From: Bathymodiolus brooksi
Lineage: Eukaryota > Mollusca > Bivalvia > Mytilida > Modiolidae
Direction: 5' to 3'
Length of the DNA: 64,000 bases
Assembly: GCA_963680875.1 (NCBI GenBank)
Contig: OY804582.1
Location: 48,130,646 to 48,194,645, forward strand
This document shows positions 15,101 through 22,317 of the stretch, piece by piece (position 1 is the stretch's first letter; each line of letters begins with the position of its first letter). The translations under genes and the position numbers were made by a program. The notes under the pieces were generated by a model. That model worked only from the letters and a program-made list of their open reading frames with translations. It ran no database searches and was not told where the DNA came from.

Positions 15101-18100
15101 TCTTCTTTCAGTGTATTGTGTCCAATGTTTACAGCTGCCCATTCCTGGTTGTCACGTCGGTTTTCTATGTTTGTGCTATGTATTTTTGTTTGTCTTCTTT
15201 CAGTGTATTGTGTCCAATGTTTACAGCTGCCCATTCCTGGTTGTCCCGTCGGTTTTCTATGTTTGTGTTATGTATTTTTGTTTGTCTTCTTTCAGTGTAT
15301 TGTGTCCAATGTTTACAGCTGCCCATTCCTGGTTGTCACGTCGGTTTTCTATGTTTGTGTTATGTATTTTTGTTTGTCTTCTTTCAGTGTATTGTATCCA
15401 ATGTTTACAGCTGCCCATTCCTGGTTGTCACGTCGGTTTTCTATGTTGGTGTTGTGTATTTTTGTTTGTCTTCTTTCAGTGTATTGTGTCCAATGTTTAC
15501 AGCTGCCCATTCCTGGTTGTCCCGTCGGTTTTCTATGTTTGTGTTATGTATTTTGTTTTGTTTATCGTCGTGCTGTGTATTGTGTCCAATGTTTACAGCT
15601 GCCCATTCCTGGTTGTCCCGTCGGTTTTCTATGTTTGTGTTATGTATTTTGTTTTGTTTATCTTCGTGCTGTGTATTGTGTCCAATGTTTACAGCTGCCC
15701 ATTCCTGGTTGTCCCGTCGGTTTTCTATGTTGGTGTTGTGTATTTTTGTTTGTCTTCTTTCAGTGTATTGTATCCAATGTTTACAGCTGCCCATTCCTGG
15801 TTGTCCCGTCGGTTTTCTATGCTTGTGTTGTGTATTTTTGTTTGTCTTCTTTCAGTGTATTGTGTCCAATGTTTACAGCTGCCCATTCCTGGTTGTCCCG
15901 TCGGTTTTCTATGCTTGTGTTGTGTATTTTTGTTTGTCTTCTTTCAGTGTATTGTATCCAATGTTTACAGCTGCCCATTCCTGGTTGTCCCGTCGGTTTT
16001 CTATGTTTGTGTTATGTATTTTGTTTTGTTTATCTTCGTGCTGTGTATTGTGTCCAATGTTTACAGCTGCCCATTCCTGGTTGTCCCGTCGGTTTTCTAT
16101 GTTTGTGTTATGTATTTTGTTTTGTTTATCTTCGTGCTGTGTATTGTGTCCAATGTTTACAGCTGCCCATTCCTGGTTGTCCCATCGGTTTTCTATGTTT
16201 GTGTTGTGTATTTTGTTTTGTTTATCTTCGTGCTGTGTATTGTGTCCAATGTTTACAGCTGCCCATTCCTGGTTGTCCCGTCGGTTTTCTATGTTTGTGT
16301 TATGTATTTTGTTTTGTTTGTCTTCGTGCTGTGTATTGTGTCCAATGTTTACAGCTTCCCATTCCTAGTTGTCCCGTCGGTTTTCTATGTTTGTGTTATG
16401 TATTTTGTTTTGTTTATCGTCGTGCTGTGTATTGTGTCCAATGTTTACAGCTGCCCATTCCTGGTTGTCCCGTCGGTTTTCTATGTTTGTGTTATGTATT
16501 TTTGTTTGTCTTCTTTCAGTGTATTGTGTCCAATGTTTACAGCTGCCCATTCCTGGTTGTCACGTCGGTTTTCTATGTTTGTGTTATGTATTTTTGTTTG
16601 TCTTCTTTCAGTGTATTGTGTCCAATGTTTACAGCTGCCCATTCCTGGTTGTCCCGTCGGTTTTCTATGTTTGTGTTATGTATTTTTGTTTGTCTTCTTT
16701 CAGTGTATTGTGTCCAATGTTTACAGCTGCCCATTCCTGGTTGTCACGTCGGTTTTCTATGTTTGTGTTATGTATTTTTGTTTGTCTTCTTTCAGTGTAT
16801 TGTATCCAATGTTTACAGCTGCCCATTCCTGGTTGTCACGTCGGTTTTCTATGTTGGTGTTGTGTATTTTTGTTTGTCTTCTTTCAGTGTATTGTGTCCA
16901 ATGTTTACAGCTGCCCATTCCTGGTTGTCCCGTCGGTTTTCTATGTTTGTGTTATGTATTTTGTTTTGTTTATCGTCGTGCTGTGTATTGTGTCCAATGT
17001 TTACAGCTGCCCATTCCTGGTTGTCCCGTCGGTTTTCTATGTTTGTGTTATGTATTTTGTTTTGTTTATCTTCGTGCTGTGTATTGTGTCCAATGTTTAC
17101 AGCTGCCCATTCCTGGTTGTCCCGTCGGTTTTCTATGTTGGTGTTGTGTATTTTTGTTTGTCTTCTTTCAGTGTATTGTATCCAATGTTTACAGCTGCCC
17201 ATTCCTGGTTGTCCCGTCGGTTTTCTATGTTTGTGTTATGTATTTTGTTTTGTTTATCTTCGTGCTGTGTATTGTGTCCAATGTTTACAGCTGCCCATTC
17301 CTGGTTGTCCCGTCGGTTTTCTATGTTTGTGTTGTGTATTTTGTTTTGTTTATCGTCGTGCTGTGTATTGTGTCCAATGTTTACAGCTGCCCATTCCTGG
17401 TTGTCCCGTCGGTTTTCTATGTTTGTGTTATGTATTTTGTTTTGTTTATCTTCGTGCTGTGTATTGTATCCAATGTTTACAGCTGCCCATTCCTGGTTGT
17501 CCCGTCGGTTTTCTATGTTGGTGTTGTGTATTTTTGTTTGTCTTCTTTCAGTGTATTGTATCCAATGTTTACAGCTGCCCATTCCTGGTTGTCCCGTCGG
17601 TTTTCTATGCTTGTGTTGTGTATTTTTGTTTGTCTTCTTTCAGTGTATTGTGTCCAATGTTTACAGCTGCCCATTCCTGGTTGTCCCGTCGGTTTTCTAT
17701 GCTTGTGTTGTGTATTTTTGTTTGTCTTCTTTCAGTGTATTGTATCCAATGTTTACAGCTGCCCATTCCTGGTTGTCCCGTCGGTTTTCTATGTTTGTGT
17801 TATGTATTTTGTTTTGTTTATCTTCGTGCTGTGTATTGTATCCAATGTTTACAGCTGCCCATTCCTGGTTGTCCCGTCGGTTTTCTATGCTTGTGTTGTG
17901 TATTTTTGTTTGTCTTCTTTCAGTGTATTGTATCCAATGTTTACAGCTGCCCATTCCTGGTTGTCCCGTCGGTTTTCTATGTTGGTGTTGTGTATTTTTG
18001 TTTGTCTTCTTTCAGTGTATTGTATCCAATGTTTACAGCTGCCCATTCCTGGTTGTCCCGTCGGTTTTCTATGCTTGTGTTGTGTATTTTTGTTTGTCTT

Positions 18101-21100
18101 CTTTCAGTGTATTGTGTCCAATGTTTACAGCTGCCCATTCCTGGTTGTCCCGTCGGTTTTCTATGCTTGTGTTGTGTATTTTTGTTTGTCTTCTTTCAGT
18201 GTATTGTATCCAATGTTTACAGCTGCCCATTCCTGGTTGTCCCGTCGGTTTTCTATGTTTGTGTTATGTATTTTGTTTTGTTTATCTTCGTGCTGTGTAT
18301 TGTATCCAATGTTTACAGCTGCCCATTCCTGGTTGTCCCGTCGGTTTTCTATGCTTGTGTTGTGTATTTTTGTTTGTCTTCTTTCAGTGTATTGTATCCA
18401 ATGTTTACAGCTGCCCATTCCTGGTTGTCCCGTCGGTTTTCTATGTTTGTGTTGTGTATTTTGTTTTGTTTATCGTCGTGCTGTGTATTGTGTCCAATGT
18501 TTACAGCTGCCCATTCCTGGTTGTCCCGTCGGTTTTCTATGTTTGTGTTATGTATTTTGTTTTGTTTATCGTCGTGCTGTGTATTGTGTCCAATGTTTAC
18601 AGCTGCCCATTCCTGGTTGTCCCGTCGGTTTTCTATGTTTGTGTTATGTATTTTGTTTTGTTTATCGTCGTGCTGTGTATTGTGTCCAATGTTTACAGCT
18701 GCCCATTCCTGGTTGTCCCGTCGGTTTTCTATGTTTGTGGTATGTATTTTGTTTTGTTTATCGTCGTGCTGTGTATTGTGTCCAATGTTTACAGCTGCCC
18801 ATTCCTGGTTGTCCCGTCGGTTTTCTATGTTTGTGTTATGTATTTTTGTTTATCTTCGTGCTGTGTATTGTGTCCAATGTTTACAGCTGCCCATTCCTAG
18901 TTGTCCCGTCGGTTTTCTCTAGCGTTTATTATAGGACATATATAACCTAGATACTAAACCAGTGTAAATACAAAGGTAAAGCTAACGTTAATATCAAAAA
19001 GAACCACATGAAATCTGATTCTTAAATAAAATGTGTATGCCTGTTACATCTTTAAAAACAAAACAAAGCTGGTGTATATACAGTGAAACATATATAATTC
19101 GAGCTTCCTTGGGATCACCTTTTGTGAATTGAATAGACAGGTGTCCTGTTTATGTATGTTAAATTAACAAATATCTACTATATTGAGACTTTATTTACAG
19201 TTCGGCTGATACAGGATTCCATTTCACTCGGGGTTCGATTTAAGCAGGTTCCATTGTATTAATATGGTCTATAATACAAATGGCATACGTTTTCCCCTTT
19301 TTGTTAATTTTGCTCCATGCACAATGTACATCTTATTGCACAATACTAAATTGTTTATCCGCTTGTCCACCTTAGATTTTCCATTGAATTGTCTGCCCTT
19401 CAAAGTACGTCTTCTGATTTCACCATTGGTATCTTCAAACCTTGTTTTATGTACGATATATTATTAGAAGATTGCATAATTATGCATGCTTGTTTCCTAT
19501 GAATTACAGGTATTGATAGAATGCATAGAGATATAGAGATGATGTTAGGATATAAACCGTGCTTATGGTGGAGTATCTCATACTTGCTTCCTATGAATTA
19601 CAGGTATTGATAGAATGCATAGAGATATAGAGATGATGTTAGGATATAAACCGTGCGTATGGTGGAGTATCTCATCTCATGCTGGTTTCCTATGAATTAC
19701 AGGTATTGATGGAATGCATAGAGATATAGAAATGATGTTAGGATATAAACCGTGCTTATGGTGGAGTATTTCATGATTGTTTCCTATAATTTACAGGAAT
19801 TGATAGAATGCATAGAGATATAGAGATGATGTTAGGATATAAGCCGTGCTTATGGTGGAGTATTTGTTGGAAATTCATCACACCAACTCTTCTTGCGGTA
19901 AGGGAACAATTTAAAACAGGATATCGGTCTTATATTGAATATCAGCATTATTCAATTATCGTCGAAAAAAATTATCTTTTATTCTTAATAGTCAACGCTT
20001 ATTAACTGACACGCGACACCAGTCGTCGTACGCTTTTTCTAAAATTTTCTCTGAAATCACTTGACGTAGTTGATTCAAAGTTAAATCATGCATAAAATGA
20101 AAAACAAAAAATACCACATTCGGAAGAGTTCAAAAGTCAAATAGCAAATTCATAGAAAGAGGTCAAATTGATACCCTTAGCACACAAATACATGACCGCG
20201 CACATTCCTGACTTGGCACAGGCATTTGAATAAAAAGAAATGGCAGAGCTAAGCTATTTTATGGGGATTAACATCCCTTCTCAAACATAGTACTTTATGT
20301 TGTACTACAAAATATTCTAAATGATGTAATCCGATAACATATTTGCACAAAATGTATATCAAACCTCACGTACATGTATCATTCAAATAATAAGGCAATA
20401 AAGGTCCGTTGTGATTATCACCCCTAAAGCGATTTCCATGAGGTGTACGATATACAGCTTTACGCGATAAAGCTTGTCAGCCGCATGCGGCAGGTAGTTT
20501 GTTATCTCAACCACGAAACAAGACTGATAAAAAACGATATATCTGAAATATTATTATAAATGATGTTAACCGCCCATATCCCCTTAGCCCTATATTAAGG
20601 CAACATTAACTTATATACAAATGCATGTTTATGTTAGTGTATGTTTTGTGTTGTACGTTGTCATGGAAGCTTACATGGTCATTAAAAATGGCTCTAGACT
20701 ACATTCAGTACATTTACATTTACCTCTAGACGTATACATTCTTCTGGTACCCTGTGGCTTATGTAGTGTGAGGCGCAATACACATTTATCGAACAGGGAA
20801 CGCGCCGTAGCTTGAAACCCAATTGGAAATGCAAGTAAAACGTCAAATGCTTTGCCTTTTTGTGTGTAAATTTAATAATTTTGTGAATACACAATATTGC
20901 AGCATAAACACAATATTAGAACTCACCTCGAAGCAAAAATAAAAGCTTGGTTTTTTTAAGGCTCGTACAAATAAATTTACAAATACATTTTATAGTTGCC
21001 GTAAATGTACGTATATTGTCTATGTATATGTTGTTATTTCAGATCATGCTGACCTTCAACATGTCCCAATTAAAACCAGTATCTTACGGTACTTACCAGT

Positions 21101-22131
21101 ATCCGTTATGGGCTATTTTAATAGGTTGGATAATTGGCATGGCTTCTGTTGTACCTATACAAGCGGTCATTGGATTGTGCAAATCTAATGGGTCGCTGTT
21201 ACAGGTACGTTTCATGTTTGCATTATGGTCATTGGACCTATTTCACATTATGCTACACCCCATACATGTGACATTTTGGAGGGTCAATTTGCTTTCAAAT
21301 AGTATGTTTCATGGTGTACTCTGGTTGTGTGTCTATATCGAAATAGCAATATTTGATCGGTTTTATTTCACTTGACACCATGCTTACAACTCTTATGCTT
21401 TACACTTTCATCGTAATTTAAAATGTAAAAAAGTGTTATTCGAATGAAATATAAAATCGGATAAAAAGTGTATGAAATGGCATAATATTGTAAGAACTAC
21501 TGTGTATTTTCTTCGTCAAACACATTTTACAGACAGCTATATAAACGATGAAAGTGTACCACGCAAACAGAGAGACTAGGTCCTATATGTATACATCGAG
21601 ATTCGTTCGTAATGTCATTTTACTTAAATTTTTCGCCTTCTCTTGGATGGATTTTTGTACTTTTCCACTTACATTCACTCCATTTTCTAGTAAATAATAA
21701 CTCGCATATATATAAACATGAAAAAAAAAATGAAAATGTTGTTATTGAAAAACAATTACAAAATATATACCTGCCCATGCGGTCACCTCTATAGAGCAGT
21801 CATCGATATTAAAAGGTCACCTCTTTCTTGTCCCCTGATAGAACATTTCATATGAATGGAACATCTTTTAAGAGGTCACCTGTCTTCTATGGCTACTTTT
21901 ATTTGTCTCAAAGATGATCTCTTAATACATGTGTGACTGTACATGTATATATCTTTGTAGAGAATAAAGAAGCTATTGAAACCTACACCAAAATGGGGAC
22001 CAGCACTAGAAATTAACAGAGAAAAGTACTTTGATGATCTATATCAAATGGAATCAACAGACAAAGGTTTAAATGATCATGTGATTATAGACAAGACGAC
22101 ATTATCAACCGAAAAACAGAGCATGATTTGA
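1..22131 (+). CDS. SLC6-family Na+/Cl- coupled transporter, glycine-transporter-like; 3' part, 11 exons
   Basis: Predicted plasma-membrane symporter moving a small amino acid or neurotransmitter with Na+ and Cl-. Exons 1-116, 1342-1474, 2003-2137, 3601-3704, 5796-5920, 6884-6996, 8099-8230, 10014-10113, 19797-19897, 21043-21204 and 21961-22131 total 1392 nt, which is 463 codons plus TGA. All junctions keep phase and all introns are GT/AG. Family signatures are [18 protein letters not shown] (TM6), [18 protein letters not shown] (TM7), [12 protein letters not shown] (loop 4), TVGIDTQF (TM8, Na2-site region), the TM10 segment ending GWIYG, and WGPAL in the C-tail. Family members have about 600-650 residues, so TM1-TM3 and the N-terminus lie left of the window. 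Glycine transporters are the closest group I recognise, for example the loop [14 protein letters not shown] followed by VWGEAA. Substrate assignment is inference; a GABA or orphan amino-acid carrier is possible. Its largest intron carries an 8.7-kb minisatellite. Confidence 0.93.
117..1341 (+). other. SLC6 intron
   Basis: GT (117) to AG (1340-1341). It contains an inverted copy of dispersed repeat R1 at about 376-790. I see no other feature in 790-1341. Confidence 0.8.
376..790 (-). repeat. Dispersed repeat R1, inverted copy
   Basis: On the minus strand this reads through the motifs TTTGGCCATTGTGTTGTCTG-like, cttcgatatacgga-like and a cggtatcttcaaactc end, as at 7155-7440 on the plus strand. 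The opposite end carries cgactggtgtcactagtgga, matching gacgggtgtcactagtggag there. It has no credible coding capacity. Confidence 0.7.
1342..1474 (+). CDS. SLC6 gene exon: TM4
   Basis: Acceptor tgtttgtag, donor gtacat. It encodes (R)[14 protein letters not shown]..., then a hydrophobic TM4 segment ([19 protein letters not shown]) and KGIKVSGK. The VLQI..GLEE and KG.K.SGK motifs are SLC6 hallmarks on either side of TM4. Confidence 0.92.
1475..2002 (+). other. SLC6 intron
   Basis: AT-rich intron with GT/AG ends. I see nothing else in it. Confidence 0.8.
2003..2137 (+). CDS. SLC6 gene exon: TM5 and following loop
   Basis: Forty-five full codons between acceptor ttttacag and donor gtaatg. TM5 reads [17 protein letters not shown], followed by [16 protein letters not shown] and [16 protein letters not shown]-like and VRGVTLPG motifs are diagnostic for the family. 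Confidence 0.95.
2138..3600 (+). other. SLC6 intron
   Basis: Intron of about 1.46 kb. It has a MITE-like element at about 3290-3515. A short segment around 3021-3058 (ttccatagaaatggtg) resembles part of a dispersed repeat also seen near 30660. No coding sequence is visible. Confidence 0.75.
3290..3515. mobile_element. MITE-like element with TTCGTGG/CCACGAA inverted arms
   Basis: The left half carries ttttcgtggttat and ttttcgtggata, and the right half carries taccacgaat followed by gaattcacagtac. A second copy with the same order of motifs, including tagtcagtacatat in the middle, is at 6208-6408. Two copies with inverted subterminal motifs and no ORF suggest a small non-autonomous DNA transposon. 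Confidence 0.6.
3601..3704 (+). CDS. SLC6 gene exon: TM6
   Basis: Acceptor tcatgtag, donor gtgagg. It encodes [19 protein letters not shown], then [15 protein letters not shown] and two bases of an Arg codon. This is the unwound TM6 region that in SLC6 proteins lines the substrate, Na1 and Cl- sites. The Ser triplet and GWGG fit the glycine/GABA branch. Confidence 0.96.
3785..4145 (+). mobile_element. SINE-like repeat R2 with internal G17 tract
   Basis: It starts with a tRNA-like head (gatcgtgatagtatggttgt ... gttcgattcc). It ends with tctggtttccgtcaccaat and ttgttgaaagcggcgttaag. The same tail occurs at 8500-8620, and inverted heads occur at 26520-26765 and 28905-29090. A run of 17 G lies at 4044-4060. 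Confidence 0.6.
4345..4755 (+). mobile_element. R2-type SINE bounded by long direct repeats
   Basis: The central SINE-like block (about 4396-4688) contains gtgtttaacgcagctttcag, the box gctatatcatggcgaccagt and gtgcgaaccc. It ends in gttgagccatccgggcc. The flanks 4349-4394 and 4691-4747 share cttgaagatat and the run caatcaaaagccatacatta, with only a few differences. That is about 50 bp of flanking direct repeat, far longer than a normal SINE target duplication. Confidence 0.55.
5796..5920 (+). CDS. SLC6 gene exon: TM7
   Basis: Acceptor ttcatag, donor gtaaaa. It completes an Arg codon, then encodes [35 protein letters not shown] and DEVATQ. The N.GTS.FAGF motif contributes Na+/Cl- ligands in SLC6 structures. 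It ends in phase 1. Confidence 0.95.
6208..6408. mobile_element. MITE-like element, second copy
   Basis: It reads ctgtaaattcatttcaattt, then ttccgtggttcg, tagtcagtacatatatcta and ataccacgaatgataatgaa. The motif order matches 3290-3515. The ends are roughly inverted (actgtaaattcat versus gaattaacaatagt). Confidence 0.6.
6515..6775 (+). mobile_element. tRNA-derived SINE (R3)
   Basis: The head resembles a tRNA promoter: ggtggtataatagttaac (A-box-like) and gggttggagttcc (B-box-like). The body is taaaattggtatttgttgct, then a cacgtagcactaag block, tgtctacccgcgatctg and gagctagcactatttaaa. An inverted copy of the body is at 29205-29385, and a head plus the first body segment is at 57080-57175. Confidence 0.75.
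6884..6996 (+). CDS. SLC6 gene exon: extracellular loop 4 and TM8
   Basis: Acceptor tattttag, donor gtaaat. It completes a Gly codon, then [19 protein letters not shown] and [18 protein letters not shown]. The GPGLAF..YPEA motif is one of the strongest SLC6 signatures. Confidence 0.96.
7155..7450 (+). repeat. Dispersed repeat R1, plus copy
   Basis: Order of motifs: gacgggtgtcactagtggag, caggaactgctta, a TG-rich stretch, ttttggccattgtgttgtct, cttcgatatacggattatga, and the end cctttggtatcttcaaactc. The same order recurs inverted at 376-790 and, partly, at 7640-7935. I use it as the reference for R1. Confidence 0.75.
7640..7935 (-). repeat. Dispersed repeat R1, diverged minus copy
   Basis: It contains gaggagtttgaaaatac, caatagccaaacgaaatag, caatgatatacaaaacacta, cataaaactaaagattgag and a ctactagtggt end. 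These are reverse complements of R1 motifs in the expected order. Confidence 0.65.
8099..8230 (+). CDS. SLC6 gene exon: TM8 end and TM9
   Basis: Forty-four codons between acceptor ctttctag and donor gtaata. It encodes [20 protein letters not shown], then the TM9 segment [19 protein letters not shown] and MQ. The F..IE...T...DE.P..LR pattern is typical of SLC6. Confidence 0.95.
8231..10013 (+). other. SLC6 intron
   Basis: It contains an R2 tail fragment at 8500-8620 (ggtcagtggttttcccgggt, ttgttgaaagtggcgttaaa). A duplicated exon fragment lies near its 3' end (9953-9990). Nothing is recognised in 8630-9950. Confidence 0.75.
9953..9990 (+). pseudogene. Duplicated fragment of the downstream SLC6 exon
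   Basis: The string ttttacagatggtagactgg cactgtac here matches ttttacagatagtagactgg tactgcac inside the exon at 10027-10054, 74 bp downstream. It is a short tandem duplication of exon sequence placed in the preceding intron. It lacks a full exon and a donor. Confidence 0.75.
10014..10113 (+). CDS. SLC6 gene exon: TM10
   Basis: Acceptor ttatttcag, donor gtacgt. It encodes [33 protein letters not shown] and one base of a Gly codon. GG.Y..Q..D.Y is the TM10 start in glycine-transporter-like proteins. The donor opens the 9.68-kb intron that holds the minisatellite. Confidence 0.95.
10128..10224 (+). repeat. R1-related flank on the left of the minisatellite
   Basis: It begins atgacgggtgtcttattagc, then agcaggaactta and ctgggttcaccacctgtatg. 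The inverted copy near 28095-28010 reads cgggtgtcttacaagaagca, then ggaaacaacaac and aggttcaccactgg. The array is therefore embedded in an R1-type repeat. Confidence 0.7.
10225..18920 (+). repeat. Giant intronic minisatellite, 92/96-bp units, about 92 copies
   Basis: Near-identical units start gttttctatg and run through a T/G-rich stretch, gtgtccaatgtttacagctg, cccattcctggttg and cccgtcg. Type A (96 bp) has tattttgttttgtttatc, then ttcgtgctgtg. Type B (92 bp) has tatttttgtttgtcttcttt followed by cagtg. A third, also 92 bp, has tatttttgtttatcttcgtg. The copy number is estimated from the 8687-bp span. Block duplications are visible at 1334, 1408 and 464 bp. The unit has almost no stop codon on either strand, so long meaningless reading frames run through it. 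It lies wholly within one SLC6 intron. Confidence 0.97.
18921..19496 (+). other. SLC6 intron between minisatellite and exon copies; R1 tail at 19365-19445
   Basis: The array ends abruptly at ggttttctctagcg. Around 19372-19442 the sequence ttttccattgaattgtctg and ccattggtatcttcaaacct resembles the R1 3' end at 7350-7432. This suggests the right half of the same R1 copy, now separated from its left half by the array. Confidence 0.5.
19497..19796 (+). pseudogene. Three truncated tandem copies of SLC6 exon 19797-19897
   Basis: Copies begin at about 19511, 19605 and 19704, spaced 94 and 99 bp. The real exon follows another 94 bp on. Each copy carries tcctatgaattacag, then attgat.gaatgcatagaga and the sequence for [13 protein letters not shown]. 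Each lacks the last third of the exon ([11 protein letters not shown]) and the donor. Reading through a copy meets a stop at the next copy (tat tga), so these are exon relics, not usable exons. Confidence 0.9.
19797..19897 (+). CDS. SLC6 gene exon: loop 5 and TM11
   Basis: Acceptor aatttacag, donor gtaagg. It completes a Gly codon, then encodes [20 protein letters not shown] and [19 protein letters not shown]...W..CW.F.TP is the conserved block before TM11. This is the only one of four tandem copies that has both splice sites and the full 33 codons. Confidence 0.95.
19898..21042 (+). other. SLC6 intron with repeat fragment 20010-20285
   Basis: The segment 20010-20285 contains gacaccagtcgtcgtacgct, caaagttaaatcatgcataa and cctgacttggcacaggcatt. 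The last motif recurs at 30640-30665. It is probably a fragment of a bivalve dispersed repeat. Nothing else is recognised. Confidence 0.6.
21043..21204 (+). CDS. SLC6 gene exon: TM11 end, loop 6, TM12
   Basis: Fifty-four codons between acceptor ttatttcag and donor gtacgt. It encodes [40 protein letters not shown] and [14 protein letters not shown]. The P..YG.Y.YP.W....GW signature precedes TM12, and GSLLQ leads into the cytosolic tail. Confidence 0.95.
21205..21960 (+). other. SLC6 last intron
   Basis: GT/AG intron, AT-rich. Two short ggtcacctct/ggtcacctgt repeats occur at 21781-21881. No other feature is seen. Confidence 0.8.
21961..22131 (+). CDS. SLC6 gene last exon: cytosolic C-terminus and stop
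   Basis: Acceptor atctttgtag. It encodes [36 protein letters not shown] and a short polar tail ending KQSMI, then TGA at 22129-22131. R.K....P.P.WGPAL is the standard juxtamembrane motif after TM12. Confidence 0.95.
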   Translation, partial: RIKKLLKPTPKWGPALEINREKYFDDLYQMESTDKGLNDHVIIDKTTLSTEKQSMI

Positions 22132-22317
22132 AATTGTGAATACTTGTATGCTCTATTAAATGTATATATTTTCTAGAATATTTCCAACATTTCAGCCATA
22201 TCAGATATGATTATCAGGAATAAGTATGGTTATCAAAACAACTCTTAATTAATCTGTTTGTGCTTGTCTTATACAATATTTAGATTTTCATTTATTTTTC
22301 TACTTCCATCATTTGAC
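22132..22317 (+). other. Probable SLC6 3' UTR start
   Basis: An ATTAAA hexamer lies at about 22155 and could end the message early. The next canonical AATAAA in sense orientation that I see is at about 24640, beyond the minisatellite. Use of the distal site would put the whole array in the 3' UTR. The choice cannot be made from sequence alone. Confidence 0.45.

Noticed and set aside
11167..17954. Long minus-strand reading frames (467 and 533 codons) with a repeated [19 protein letters not shown] motif
   Set aside because: These are the antisense of the same stop-free tandem repeat; there is no start context, domain or splice evidence.
10068..18950. Very long plus-strand reading frames (up to about 2000 codons) of a repetitive hydrophobic, Cys-rich protein
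   Set aside because: They are created by a tandem repeat whose unit has almost no stop codon. All three plus frames and parts of the minus frames stay open, 92-bp and 96-bp units shift frame relative to each other, and the array sits inside an intron of another gene.
19511..19790. Mutually exclusive alternative exons for TM11
   Set aside because: The three upstream copies lack the 3' third of the exon and a donor site, and reading through them meets a stop. They cannot encode an alternative TM11.
20947..21375. 142-codon frame around the TM12 exon
   Set aside because: Only 21043-21204 is conserved and bounded by splice sites. The rest is intron read-through.
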